Assembly: GCA_021792755.1 (NCBI GenBank)
Contig: JAJYUA010000001.1
Coordinates: 248,001 to 312,000 of the forward strand
Reading direction: 5' to 3'
Source: Pseudomonadota bacterium
Lineage (GTDB): Bacteria; Pseudomonadota; Gammaproteobacteria; Steroidobacterales; Steroidobacteraceae
DNA: 64,000 nucleotides
Positions 23,316 to 32,039 of the stretch are shown here, piece by piece (positions within the stretch are counted from its first letter, which is position 1; each line of letters starts with the position of its first letter). The notes under the pieces are model-generated. The model did not search any database. It was given only the letters and a program-made list of their open reading frames with translations, and was not told where the DNA came from. The translations under genes were made by a program, and so were the position numbers.

Positions 23316-25337
23316 ATGCTCAACCCGGCCGGGGCCGCCAGCCTATGGACGCCCCCGACCCCGAGACTGCATTCTTGCCGTCTCGGCATCCGAGAAGTCA
23401 CGAGGTTGACCGGAATCTGCACTGCGACCCTATCGCGCGCGCTGAGCGGCTTCTTGCCCGGAAAGGGCGAAGCGCAGGGGGCGGCATGGCGAGCGGCCCG
23501 GCGAAGCGGCGCCCGCCCGGCGGCGGGGCGCGCCCTGCTTTCGACCCACGCACGCGCACAGGGCCGGCTGCGCCTGGCCGGCGCACTCGCGGCGCTCGCC
23601 GTGATGACGTGCGCGCACGCGTCCTCGTCGCCGCCGCTGATCCCGGCGCCGCTCTCCTGGCGCTACGTGGGGCGCTTCTCGATCAACCCGAGACGCATGG
23701 GTCGCGATATCGCGCGCCTGGCATCCGATGAGCTCTGGGATAAGAAGGATACTCCGGATCCGCTCACCCGGCTGGCAATGAAGAGTGCCGCCATGCCCGG
23801 GGCGCTCGTCGCGATCGCCTGTGCGAAGGCAGCGTCATGGAAGCCGTGGCCACCGACCCCGGTCGCGCTGATCTCCCCGCCTTGCGTGCAAGCTCTGGCA
23901 AATGACCCTCGGCGCATGTACCGCGACATCGAGCGGCGCACGTTCGACTATTTCTGGAACACGGCCGATCCGGTGACCGGGCTGGCACCGGATCACTGGC
24001 CGTCCCGCGACCCCTCGAGCATCGCGGCGATCGGATTTGAACTGACGGCATACGTGATCGGCGCCGACCGGGGATACGTCACGCGGCACGCCGCCGCCGC
24101 ACGCGTGCGCAAGATCCTTGCTTTCCTGCTCAGCCGTCCCCAGGGGAAGGGGCCCGAAGGCTATGCGGGATACCATGGATTCTTCTACCACTTCATCGGT
24201 ATGCGCACCGGCCTGAGGTATCGCAACAGCGAGCTCTCCACCATCGATACCGCACTGCTCATGGCGGGAGTCCTCACCGCAGAGAGCTACTTCGACCATC
24301 CCACAGCGACGGAGCGCAAGGTGCGCCACCTGGCCAGGCGGCTGTATCTGCGCGTCAACTGGGGATGGGCCGCACCCGGCACCGACCCGCGCGTGAGCAT
24401 GGCCTGGTATCCCGACCACGGATTCTCCAAGGCGCGCTGGTCCGGCTACAACGAAGCGTCGATCCTTTACATCCTCGGCCTGGGCTCGCCCACGTATCCC
24501 TTGCGCAACAACGCGTGGAGCGCCTGGACCGCCACGGCCGCGCACGACTGGCGCGAGCTCGACGGCCAGACGCTGCTTGCCTTCGGGCCGCAATTCGGCC
24601 CGCAGTACACCGCCGTGTGGATCGATCTGCAGGGCATCGCCGATCCGTTCATGCGCGCCCACGGCGAGAATTACTTCGAGAACGGCACCCGGGCGACCCT
24701 CGCACAGCGCCAGTATGCCATCGTCAACCCGAATGGCTGGGCCGGCTATGGCCCCGACATCTGGGGACTCACCGCCTGCAACGGGCCGGGAAATGTCCGC
24801 GTCCGCTACCATGGCAGGATGCGGCAATTCCACGGCTATTTCGCGCGTGGAATCACCAACCCCGCTGATGACGACGGCACCCTGGCGCCGACCGCGGTGC
24901 TCGGCTCCCTGCCATTCGACCCGAAGATCGTGACGCAGGCGACGCAGGCGCTCCTGCGCAAGTACGGCGACATCATCTACACCCGCTACGGCTTCCTCGA
25001 CTCCTTCAACCCGAGCTTCACCCATGCCCGGCTGGCCCGCCACGGCTACGTCATTCCGGGCCGGGGTTGGGTCGATAACAAGTTCCTCGGCATCGACCAG
25101 GGGCCGATCATCGCCATGATCGAGAATCAGCGCACCGGCCTGATCTGGCGGATCATGCGGCGCAATCCTTATGTCCGCGCCGGATTGCGCCGGGCCCAAT
25201 TCACGGGCGGCTGGTTCAGCGCGGCGATGTCCGCCACCGCCCGCGCCGGCGCCGGGCATTCCCGCGGGCGAGCCCCGGGCTCGGCTAACGCAGCACCAGC
25301 AGCAGATCCTTCGGATCCACCTGCTGCCCGGGAGTGA
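23316..25337 (+). CDS. COG5368 glucoamylase-like/GH144-type glycoside hydrolase, composite N-terminus
   Basis: The conserved domain starts near 23901 (PRRMYRDIERRTFDYFW) and continues through SSIAAIGFELTAYVIGADRGYVTR, YAGYHGFFYHFI and SGYNEASILYILGLGSPTYP to GPIIAMIENQRTGLIW. This is the COG5368 (PF10091) barrel that includes GH144 endo-beta-1,2-glucanases. A plausible secretion signal (RLRLAGALAALAVMTCAHA) lies at 23571-23627, but no ATG or GTG lies close upstream in frame: candidates are TTG 23454 and ATG 23316, and neither has a ribosome site. Codons before the domain contain a LacI-like remnant and a decayed copy of the domain start, so the true N-terminus is uncertain. The last 53 bp overlap the convergent pyruvate carboxylase gene. 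Confidence 0.7.
   Translation: MLNPAGAASLWTPPTPRLHSCRLGIREVTRLTGICTATLSRALSGFLPGKGEAQGAAWRAARRSGARPAAGRALLSTHARAQGRLRLAGALAALAVMTCAHASSSPPLIPAPLSWRYVGRFSINPRRMGRDIARLASDELWDKKDTPDPLTRLAMKSAAMPGALVAIACAKAASWKPWPPTPVALISPPCVQALANDPRRMYRDIERRTFDYFWNTADPVTGLAPDHWPSRDPSSIAAIGFELTAYVIGADRGYVTRHAAAARVRKILAFLLSRPQGKGPEGYAGYHGFFYHFIGMRTGLRYRNSELSTIDTALLMAGVLTAESYFDHPTATERKVRHLARRLYLRVNWGWAAPGTDPRVSMAWYPDHGFSKARWSGYNEASILYILGLGSPTYPLRNNAWSAWTATAAHDWRELDGQTLLAFGPQFGPQYTAVWIDLQGIADPFMRAHGENYFENGTRATLAQRQYAIVNPNGWAGYGPDIWGLTACNGPGNVRVRYHGRMRQFHGYFARGITNPADDDGTLAPTAVLGSLPFDPKIVTQATQALLRKYGDIIYTRYGFLDSFNPSFTHARLARHGYVIPGRGWVDNKFLGIDQGPIIAMIENQRTGLIWRIMRRNPYVRAGLRRAQFTGGWFSAAMSATARAGAGHSRGRAPGSANAAPAADPSDPPAARE
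23382..23583 (+). pseudogene. Remnant of a LacI-family DNA-binding domain
   Basis: In the same frame as the GH144-type gene the translation contains GIREVTRLTGICTATLSRAL followed by SG, which matches the LacI helix-turn-helix pattern (IREVA-x-AGVSTATVSRALSG) nearly residue for residue. About 20 residues later [20 protein letters not shown] resembles the following LacI segment (LGYRPNAxARSL). No start codon with a ribosome site precedes it and no LacI effector domain follows. I read it as the relic of a regulator gene whose rest was lost when the hydrolase gene was brought next to it. Confidence 0.5.
23685..23830 (+). repeat. Decayed partial duplicate of the GH144-type domain start
   Basis: NPRRMGRDIARLASDELW at 23685 aligns with DPRRMYRDIERRTFDYFW at 23904; the pattern PRRM-x-RDI-x-R, then D, W, D-P-x-T-x-L-A recurs, and P-x3-V-A-I versus P-x2-I-A-A-I follows. 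The first copy lacks the catalytic domain that should follow and runs into the second, intact copy after about 70 codons. Confidence 0.45.
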
Positions 25338-28300
25338 CCAGCACCTCGGCGACTTCGCCGTCGATCTCGGCGCGCACCTGGGTTTCCATCTTCATCGCCT
25401 CCAGCGTCGCCAGCACCTCGCCCCGCGTAACCTTGCGCCCGACGCTCACCGCGATGGTAATGAGGGTCCCCGGCATGGGCGCGCCCACCTCCCGCGGGTT
25501 GCCGGCCTCGGCCTTGCGCTGGGGAGGCCGCCGGGCGACCTGACTGCGGTCGGGCACGCGCAGCGAGCGGGGGTGTCCGTTCAGCTCCAGGAATACCGTG
25601 CGGGTGCCGTCTTCGTGCGTCTCGCTGCAGGCAACGTAGCGCACGAACAGCGTCTTGCCCTTCTCCAGGTCGAGACAGATCTCCTGCCCCGGCTCCATGC
25701 CGTAGAAAAACACCGGCGTCGGCAGAATGCCTACATCGCCGTACTGGGTGCGCACCGCGGCATATTCCTGCCACACCCGCGGGTACATGAGGTACGAGGC
25801 GAGGTCATCGTCGGTGACCGGCCGCGGCACCTGCCGCTGGATCCTGGTCCGCTCCGCTTCCAGGTCCACCGGCGCGAGCAGGGCTCCGGGACGGGCGGCG
25901 AGCGGCTCCACGCCCTTGAGCACCTTGCGCTGCAGCGCCGGCGGGAAGCCGCCTTCCGGCCGGCCGAGATCGCCGTGAAACAGCTGCACCACCGATTCCG
26001 GGAAGGGCACGTCGACCTCGGGGTCGAGGACCTGCTGCGGCGTGAGGCCGCTCGTCACCATGAGCAGGGCCATGTCGCCGACCACCTTGGAGGTGGGCGT
26101 GACCTTGACGATGTCGCCGAACATCGAGTTGACGTCGGCGTACGCCTGGGCGACCTGCGGCCAGTGGGCATTGTCGATGCCGAGGGAGCGGGCCTGCTCG
26201 CGCAGGTTGGTGTACTGGCCGCCGGGCATGCCGTGCACATAGACCTCCGAGGCGCCCGAGCGGATGTCGCTTTCGAAGGCGGCGTAGAGCCGGCGCACCT
26301 GCTCCCAGTAGGTAGAGAGCATGCGCAGCTTGGCGGGGTCCACCCCAGGGTCTCGCGGCCCGTGGCGAAGCGCCTCGACGATCGAGCCGAGATTCGGCTG
26401 CGAGGTGAGCCCGCTCATCGCGTCGATGGCCCCGTCAACGGCATCCACGCCCGCGTCGACGGCGGCCAGTACGCTTGCCGCGGCGATGCCGCTGGTGTCG
26501 TGCGTGTGGAAGTGCACCGGCAGGCCGATCTCCTCCTTCAGCGCCTTGACCAGGGTGTAGGCGGCGCGCGGACGGCACAGTCCCGCCATGTCCTTGATGC
26601 CGAGCACGTGCGTCCCGGCGGCCTTCAGCTCACGGGCGAGCCTCAGGTAGTAGTCCAGGGTGTATTTCCTCTCGCGCGGGTCGCTCAGGTTGCCCGTGTA
26701 GCAGATCGCCGCCTCGCAGAGCTTGCCGGACTCGAGCACCGCGTCGATGGCCACGCGCATGTTCTCGACCCAGTTGAGCGAGTCGAAGATCCGGAACAAG
26801 TCGATGCCGCCCTCGGCGGCGCGCCGGACGAAAAAGCGCACCACATTGTCCGGGTAGTTGGTGTACCCGACGGCGTTGGCCGAGCGAAGCAGCATCTGCA
26901 GCAGCAGATTCGGCAGCGCCGCGCGCAGTGCCGCCAGGCGCTGCCAGGGATCCTCGTGCAGAAAGCGCATGGCCACATCGAAGGTCGCCCCGCCCCAGCA
27001 CTCCACCGAGAACAGCTCGGGCGCGAGGCAGGCGTAGTACGGAGCGATGGCCACCATGTCGATGGTGCGCATGCGCGTGGCGAGCAGCGACTGGTGCGCA
27101 TCGCGCATCGTGGTGTCGGTGAGCAGCACCTGCTCCTGTTGCAGCATCCACTGCGCAAAGCGCTCCGCCCCCAGCGCCTCGAGCATCTGGCGGGTTCCGG
27201 CCGGCGGCTCGCCGAGGGAGACCGGCGGCAGCCTCGCGCTCTCGAGCCGCTGCGGGCGCGGGCGGCTGCGGGCCTCGGGGTGACCGTTGACGATGGTGTC
27301 GGCGATGTAGGTGAGGATGCGGGTCGCCCGGTCCCGTTTGCGCGGCCAGCGAAACAGCTCGGGCGTCTCATCGATGAACTTGGTCGTGTACTCGCCGCGC
27401 GCGAAGCGCGGATGGGTGATGACCTGGTCGAGGAACCGCAGGTTGGTGACGACGCCGCGGATGCGGAATTCCCACAGTGCGCGGTGCATGCGCGCAATCG
27501 CTTCCTCGGGCGTGGACGCCCAGGAGGTCACCTTGACCAGCAGGGAGTCGTAGGAGCGCGTGATGATGGCGCCGGTGTAGGCGGTGCCGGCGTCGAGGCG
27601 GATACCAAACCCGGCCGGGCTGCGGTAGGCGCTGATCTTGCCGTAGTCGGGGATGAAGTGGTTTTCAGGGTCTTCGGTGGTGACCCGACATTGCAGCGCG
27701 TGCGCGTGGATGCGGATCTCATCCTGCGGCGGTACGCCGCATTCCGGCGTGCCGAGGCGTGCCCCTTCTGCGACCCGGATCTGCGCCTTGACCAGGTCGA
27801 TGCCGGTGGCGCACTCGGTGACGGTATGCTCCACCTGGATGCGCGGATTGACCTCGATGAAGTAGAACCTGCCGCTCTCGGCGTCCTGCAGGAACTCCAC
27901 CGTGCCGGCGCTGCGGTAACGCGCGGCGCGCCCGATCGCGAGCGCCGCCTGGCAGATCTCGCCGCGCTGGGCGTCGGTGAGAAAGACCGCCGGGGCGCGC
28001 TCGATGACTTTCTGGTTGCGCCGCTGCACGGTGCAGTCGCGCTCGTAGAGGTGCACGAGTCCGCCGTGAGCGTCGCCGAGGATCTGGACCTCCACGTGCC
28101 GCGCGCGGCGCACCAGCTTCTCCAGGTAGACCTCGTCGTTGCCGAACGCGGCCTTCGCCTCCCGGCGCGCCACCGGCAGCAGCTGCTCGAGCTGCTCATC
28201 GCCTTCCACGACGCGCATGCCGCGCCCGCCGCCGCCCCAGCTGGCCTTGAGCATCAGCGGATAGCCGATGCTGCGGGCGAGGCGTCGGCATTCCTCGAGG

Positions 28301-28731
28301 CTCTCCGGCAGCGGCGCCGTGGCGGGCATCACGGGCACGCCCGCCCGGGTGGCGAGATCGCGCGCGCTCACCTTGTTGCCGAGGATGCGCATGGTCTCGG
28401 GCTCGGGGCCGATGAAGCGGATGCCCGCCCGCGCGCAGCCTTCCGCGAGCTGCGGATTCTCCGACAGGAACCCGTATCCGGGATGAATCGCGTCCGCCCG
28501 GGTCTCGCGGGCGACGCGCAGGATGCCCTCGATATCCAAATACGCCTCGATCGGGCCCTGGCCCTGCCCGATGAGATAGGCCTCGTCCGCCTTCGTGCGG
28601 TGCAGCGAGAAGCGGTCTTCCTGGGAATACACGGCCACGGTGCGCAGCCCGAGCTCGCTCGCGGCCCGCATCACGCGAATGGCGATTTCGCCCCGATTGG
28701 CGACCAGAATGCTTCGAATCCTCTGCGACAT
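25285..28731 (-). CDS. pyc: Pyruvate carboxylase (single polypeptide)
   Basis: A 1148-residue protein with all Pyc domains in order. The biotin carboxylase half starts SILVANRGEIAIRV and has the ATP-grasp loop KASWGGGGRGM and FIEVNPRIQVEHTVTE. The carboxyltransferase barrel has LLTDTTMRDAHQSLLATRMR and VECWGGATFDVAMRFL. The biotin-carrier domain carries LEAMKMETQ with the biotinylated lysine about 35 residues from the end. It carboxylates pyruvate to oxaloacetate in the cytoplasm to refill the TCA cycle. I prefer ATG 28731; GTG 28737 two codons earlier is possible. Its 3' end overlaps the hydrolase gene tail to tail. A -10-like TATGAT lies at 28766-28761. Confidence 0.96.
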   Translation of the reverse strand: MSQRIRSILVANRGEIAIRVMRAASELGLRTVAVYSQEDRFSLHRTKADEAYLIGQGQGPIEAYLDIEGILRVARETRADAIHPGYGFLSENPQLAEGCARAGIRFIGPEPETMRILGNKVSARDLATRAGVPVMPATAPLPESLEECRRLARSIGYPLMLKASWGGGGRGMRVVEGDEQLEQLLPVARREAKAAFGNDEVYLEKLVRRARHVEVQILGDAHGGLVHLYERDCTVQRRNQKVIERAPAVFLTDAQRGEICQAALAIGRAARYRSAGTVEFLQDAESGRFYFIEVNPRIQVEHTVTECATGIDLVKAQIRVAEGARLGTPECGVPPQDEIRIHAHALQCRVTTEDPENHFIPDYGKISAYRSPAGFGIRLDAGTAYTGAIITRSYDSLLVKVTSWASTPEEAIARMHRALWEFRIRGVVTNLRFLDQVITHPRFARGEYTTKFIDETPELFRWPRKRDRATRILTYIADTIVNGHPEARSRPRPQRLESARLPPVSLGEPPAGTRQMLEALGAERFAQWMLQQEQVLLTDTTMRDAHQSLLATRMRTIDMVAIAPYYACLAPELFSVECWGGATFDVAMRFLHEDPWQRLAALRAALPNLLLQMLLRSANAVGYTNYPDNVVRFFVRRAAEGGIDLFRIFDSLNWVENMRVAIDAVLESGKLCEAAICYTGNLSDPRERKYTLDYYLRLARELKAAGTHVLGIKDMAGLCRPRAAYTLVKALKEEIGLPVHFHTHDTSGIAAASVLAAVDAGVDAVDGAIDAMSGLTSQPNLGSIVEALRHGPRDPGVDPAKLRMLSTYWEQVRRLYAAFESDIRSGASEVYVHGMPGGQYTNLREQARSLGIDNAHWPQVAQAYADVNSMFGDIVKVTPTSKVVGDMALLMVTSGLTPQQVLDPEVDVPFPESVVQLFHGDLGRPEGGFPPALQRKVLKGVEPLAARPGALLAPVDLEAERTRIQRQVPRPVTDDDLASYLMYPRVWQEYAAVRTQYGDVGILPTPVFFYGMEPGQEICLDLEKGKTLFVRYVACSETHEDGTRTVFLELNGHPRSLRVPDRSQVARRPPQRKAEAGNPREVGAPMPGTLITIAVSVGRKVTRGEVLATLEAMKMETQVRAEIDGEVAEVLVTPGQQVDPKDLLLVLR

Positions 28732-28806
28732 GGGCACGTCTACCGTTAAGATGCCGGCCGATCATAGCGAGCGTGGACGATTCGCGCGCAGCATTCAGGG
28801 TTATTT

Positions 28807-29709
28807 ATGTATGCCATTGCGATTCACGGCGGCGCTGGCGACCTGCCGAGGCGGATGCTCTCCGGCGAGCGGGCGGCCCTCTACCGCGACGGTCTCGCCT
28901 CTGCCCTCGACTCCGGTTACGAGGTGCTCGAGCGCGGCGGCAGCAGTCTCGATGCCGTGACGGCCGCCGTCGGCGTCTTGGAAGACAACCCCCTGTTCAA
29001 CGCGGGCCGTGGCGCGGCTCTCACCTGCGAGGGAGCGGTGGAGCTCGATGCGGCCGTCATGGAGGGCCGGCAACAGCGCGCCGGGGCGGTAGCGGCGGTG
29101 CGGCACGTGAAAAGTCCCATCGAGCTTGCCCGCCGCGTCATGGAGAAATCCCGCCATGTGCTGCTGGTTGGCGCCGGCGCCGAGGAATTCGCGCTGGAGG
29201 AGGGTCTCGCCCTCGTTCCGAATGCCTATTTCCGCACCCCTGAGCGGCGGGCCGAGCTCGATGCCCTGCGCGGCGGCCGGGCGGCCTCGCAGCTCGTGCC
29301 CTCACCCCAGGGGACGGTGGGCGCGGTCGCGCGCGATGCGGCCGGCAATCTCGCCGCCGCCACCTCCACCGGCGGCGTGGCCAACAAGCGCACCGGACGG
29401 GTGGGCGATTCGCCCATCATCGGCGCGGGCACCTATGCGAGGAACGGCGCCTGCGCGGTGTCCGCCACCGGCCGCGGCGAGCACTTCATGCGTATCGTGG
29501 CCGCCCACCATCTGTGCGCGGCGGTCGAATACCGCGGCCTGGCGCTTCAGGAGGCGATGCGCGAGACGCTTGCCCGCCTGGGCGAGCTCGGCGGCAGCGG
29601 CGGGCTGATTGCCGTCGATGCCGCCGGCCGCATAGCGATGGACTTCACCACCGAGGGCATGTTCCGCGGTGCCCGCGATTCGGCTGGTCTGAGGCAGATC
29701 GCCCTATAG
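28807..29709 (+). CDS. iaaA: Isoaspartyl peptidase/L-asparaginase, Ntn-hydrolase
   Basis: A 300-residue precursor of the N-terminal nucleophile asparaginase family. AIHGGAGDLPRR starts the alpha subunit, FNAGRGAALTCEG follows, and self-cleavage is expected before Thr170 in PQGTVGAVARD; STGGVANKRTGRVGDSPIIGAGTYA completes the active site. It hydrolyses beta-aspartyl dipeptides, and asparagine less well. It is divergently transcribed from pyc with 75 bp between the starts. Confidence 0.93.
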   Translation: MYAIAIHGGAGDLPRRMLSGERAALYRDGLASALDSGYEVLERGGSSLDAVTAAVGVLEDNPLFNAGRGAALTCEGAVELDAAVMEGRQQRAGAVAAVRHVKSPIELARRVMEKSRHVLLVGAGAEEFALEEGLALVPNAYFRTPERRAELDALRGGRAASQLVPSPQGTVGAVARDAAGNLAAATSTGGVANKRTGRVGDSPIIGAGTYARNGACAVSATGRGEHFMRIVAAHHLCAAVEYRGLALQEAMRETLARLGELGGSGGLIAVDAAGRIAMDFTTEGMFRGARDSAGLRQIAL

Positions 29710-29728
29710 AAGCGGGGGCGCGGGCCCC

Positions 29729-30373
29729 TCAGCCTCCGAAGTGCTTGTCGCGCTTGCGCGTCGCGGCTGTGATCTCGGCGGTGACGAGCCGCAAGCCGTG
29801 GATGAGCGCGCTCGTGCGGGCTTCTCCGCCCTCCAGGCCGCCGAGCAGCATTTCCTGCCAGATCTGCGGTCTGTCGAGCCACCGCGGTCGCAGCCACGTC
29901 CAGTGCCGCTCGATCGCTCTGTGCAAGGACACCGGGGTGTGGGCGGCAATGAGCTTCGCGCAGTGCGGGTGCATGCCGAGTGTCAGGACCGCGTTCGTGG
30001 GGCGTTCCCGCGCCGCCGACCAGGCGTGCACGAAGACGTGGTGCGCGACCTGCACGGCAGCCGGCACCGTGAAGAACGTCTCGTACGGCTCGCTCCGCTC
30101 CTCGCTGATCTGCGGCTCGGCCGGTTGCCGCCAGCGCCGCGGATCGGCGAAACCCGCATTGAACAGCAGATAGGGGTAGTCGATCGCTCGGGCCCGGGCC
30201 GCGCCGTCGAGGCCGTTCCAGAGCTCGATGAGCTTGCCGAGCGGAAAATCGCCCCGGGAGGAGGCTGTCCGCGACTGCACGGCGAGCAGATCCAGGCATT
30301 CGAGATTGAGCTCTCTCAATGCCTGCAGCATCTTGGGGGACAAATGCCCAGCATCATGGTCGCGACGTGGCAT
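29729..30373 (-). CDS. Conserved-looking hypothetical protein
   Basis: A 214-residue protein that I cannot place in a family. It reads as a genuine soluble protein, with no membrane segment or signal peptide, and has a Trp-rich helical C-terminal half (AIERHWTWLRPRWLDRPQIWQEMLLGG) and an early motif FPLGKLIELWNGLD. Codon composition and residue use look natural on this strand, while the overlapping plus frames are Arg/Pro-rich shadows. It is convergent with iaaA (19 bp apart) and divergent from the FlhC-like gene. Confidence 0.65.
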   Translation of the reverse strand: MPRRDHDAGHLSPKMLQALRELNLECLDLLAVQSRTASSRGDFPLGKLIELWNGLDGAARARAIDYPYLLFNAGFADPRRWRQPAEPQISEERSEPYETFFTVPAAVQVAHHVFVHAWSAARERPTNAVLTLGMHPHCAKLIAAHTPVSLHRAIERHWTWLRPRWLDRPQIWQEMLLGGLEGGEARTSALIHGLRLVTAEITAATRKRDKHFGG

Positions 30374-30549
30374 GACGACTCCGTGCGATCTCGCGCCGAT
30401 AGTACCGCGGCCGCAGCCGCAATCCAGCCGTGCATTTCTGTGTTTTTTGCCTAGATTTGCCGGATTGTGCTTTTCGGGAAATCTCAGAAAATGCCCGGTC
30501 CAAGCCGCGGTTGCGGCCCATCACGACCGAGTCAGCAATGGGAGGGGAT
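30374..30549. other. AT-rich divergent intergenic region
   Basis: This 176-bp stretch between the hypothetical gene and the FlhC-like gene is clearly richer in A+T than its surroundings, notably 30430-30495. It probably holds both promoters. No convincing -35/-10 pair or palindrome was found. Confidence 0.4.
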
Positions 30550-31095
30550 ATGCGCGCCGGAGAAGCCCGTTATCAACACGAGATCGAGAGCATCGATCTG
30601 GCATTGCGATTCATCCGGCTGGAGGCGCGGACTTCGACCATCCGCGCGTTCACCGGGCTGTCCTGTGACCGGATCCGCAAGCTTTCCCATCAATACGCAC
30701 ACCCCAGCTACCGTCACCGCGGCAAATCGCCGCACCAGGCCGGCTATTTCATCCGCTCGGCGAAGGTGCGCCATCAGGCGTCGTTCCTGGCAGGGGTGCT
30801 CTGCTCCTGCGGCCTGTCGATCGATGAGCCCTCCGCGGGGGCAACCTTTGCCTGCCTCGCCACCGGCGAGCTGCTCTTCGATGCCTACGAGTATTACCGG
30901 CAGGTGGTGTCGACGCCGGTGATCTCATTCGAGTACGCGGTATTTCTGGCGCAGTGCCTGCTGCGCGGCGATCAGCTGCGACTGGTATGCTGTGTCGATT
31001 GCAATATCCCCTTGCTCGCCGAGCCGTTTCCGGAGGGTCCGCGGCGCTGCGATTACTGCGAGCCCGACTACCGGCGCCGCCGCACCAGCTGCTAA
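30550..31095 (+). CDS. FlhC-like zinc-binding transcriptional regulator, orphan
   Basis: A 181-residue protein. I start at ATG 30550 because GGAGGGG precedes it at 30541-30547; an ATG at 30538 would include that site. The helical N-terminal part (IDLALRFIRLEARTSTIRAFTGLSCDRIRKL) resembles FlhC, and the C-terminal half has two zinc-type pairs, Cys148-x2-Cys151 and Cys167-x2-Cys170. In enterics FlhC works as a complex with FlhD to switch on flagellar genes. No flhD or flagellar gene lies in this window. The product may be a repurposed regulator or pair with a distant FlhD. Confidence 0.65.
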   Translation: MRAGEARYQHEIESIDLALRFIRLEARTSTIRAFTGLSCDRIRKLSHQYAHPSYRHRGKSPHQAGYFIRSAKVRHQASFLAGVLCSCGLSIDEPSAGATFACLATGELLFDAYEYYRQVVSTPVISFEYAVFLAQCLLRGDQLRLVCCVDCNIPLLAEPFPEGPRRCDYCEPDYRRRRTSC

Positions 31096-31115
31096 AATCC
31101 GCTCGATCCGTGAGC

Positions 31116-32039
31116 ATGCATCCCGACCAGCCGAACTTCTTTTCGGGCCCGTACATCGAGCGGTGCACCGAGGCGCGCGAAGAGCTCGACTGGCTGGCGG
31201 CGGCGCTCGCGGATCGGCAGACTCAGTTTCTGCTCGCCCGGGGCACGGCCCAGCTGCTTTACACCGGTCCGCGGCCGCATATCGCCTTCGTTCCCGCCGA
31301 CCACCCGGCGGTGCAGGCCGCGGCCGCGCATCAGTTCGTGTTGCTCGGTTGGTTCCGGGGACGGCGTTGCGTGCTGCTGATGCTGCCGCCGACATCCGAG
31401 GTGCTCGAGCCGCCGCCGGACAGCGCCTTTGAGGAGCTGCGCGCGCTTTCGCCTCAGCTCGATGCCGGGGAAGCCGGCCTTCTCGCCTATGCTCGGGCGT
31501 TGTGCATCTGGCGCTCGCGCCGGCGCCACTGCGGGGTCTGCGGGGCTGCGACCTACCCCAAGCGGGCCGGGCACAGCCTGGTGTGCTCCCGGGAGCCCTG
31601 TGAGGCGGAGTATTTTCCGCGCCTGGAGCCAGCCATCATCGTTCTCGTTACGGACGGGCAGCGGGCGCTGCTCGGGCGCCAGAGCGCCTGGCCGCCCGGC
31701 TGGTACTCCACCATCGCCGGCTTCGTCGAGCCGGGCGAGAGCCTGGAGGATGCCCTCGCTCGGGAGGTCATGGAGGAAACCGGCGTGCGGGTCATCCGCG
31801 CCCGCTACGATTCCTCCCAGCCCTGGCCCTTTCCGGCCTCCCTGATGCTCGGCTTTCATGCCTGGGCCCGCCCCGGTCCGGTGCGCGTCGGCGGCGAGCT
31901 CGAAGATGCCCGTTGGTTCACGCAAGAGGACGTCCGTGCCGGGGCCGTGCTGCTTCCACCCGCGCATTCCATTTCCCGCCGCTTGATCGACGCCTGGTTG
32001 AAGGGTCCGGGCGCCGCAGCAACCCGGGAGGAGCGCTAG
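31116..32039 (+). CDS. nudC: NADH pyrophosphatase/NAD-capped RNA hydrolase
   Basis: A 307-residue protein from ATG 31116 (GTG 31110 is also in frame). The zinc ribbon HCGVCGAATYPKRAGHSLVC is followed by AIIVLVTDGQRALLGRQ and a complete Nudix box GFVEPGESLEDALAREVMEETG, then SQPWPFPASLMLGF, the SQPWPFPxS motif that marks the NudC subgroup. It hydrolyses NAD(H) and removes the NAD cap from RNA in the cytoplasm. It overlaps the next gene by a single base. Confidence 0.95.
   Translation: MHPDQPNFFSGPYIERCTEAREELDWLAAALADRQTQFLLARGTAQLLYTGPRPHIAFVPADHPAVQAAAAHQFVLLGWFRGRRCVLLMLPPTSEVLEPPPDSAFEELRALSPQLDAGEAGLLAYARALCIWRSRRRHCGVCGAATYPKRAGHSLVCSREPCEAEYFPRLEPAIIVLVTDGQRALLGRQSAWPPGWYSTIAGFVEPGESLEDALAREVMEETGVRVIRARYDSSQPWPFPASLMLGFHAWARPGPVRVGGELEDARWFTQEDVRAGAVLLPPAHSISRRLIDAWLKGPGAAATREER

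Noticed and set aside
25171-28749. Plus-strand open frame of 1192 codons opposite pyruvate carboxylase
   Set aside because: It is an Arg/Ala/Gly/His-rich shadow of the pyc frame caused by high G+C; the minus-strand protein has all Pyc motifs.
30430-30495. AT-rich segment as a horizontally acquired island border or attachment site
   Set aside because: No flanking direct repeats, integrase or tRNA; it is better explained as a divergent promoter region.
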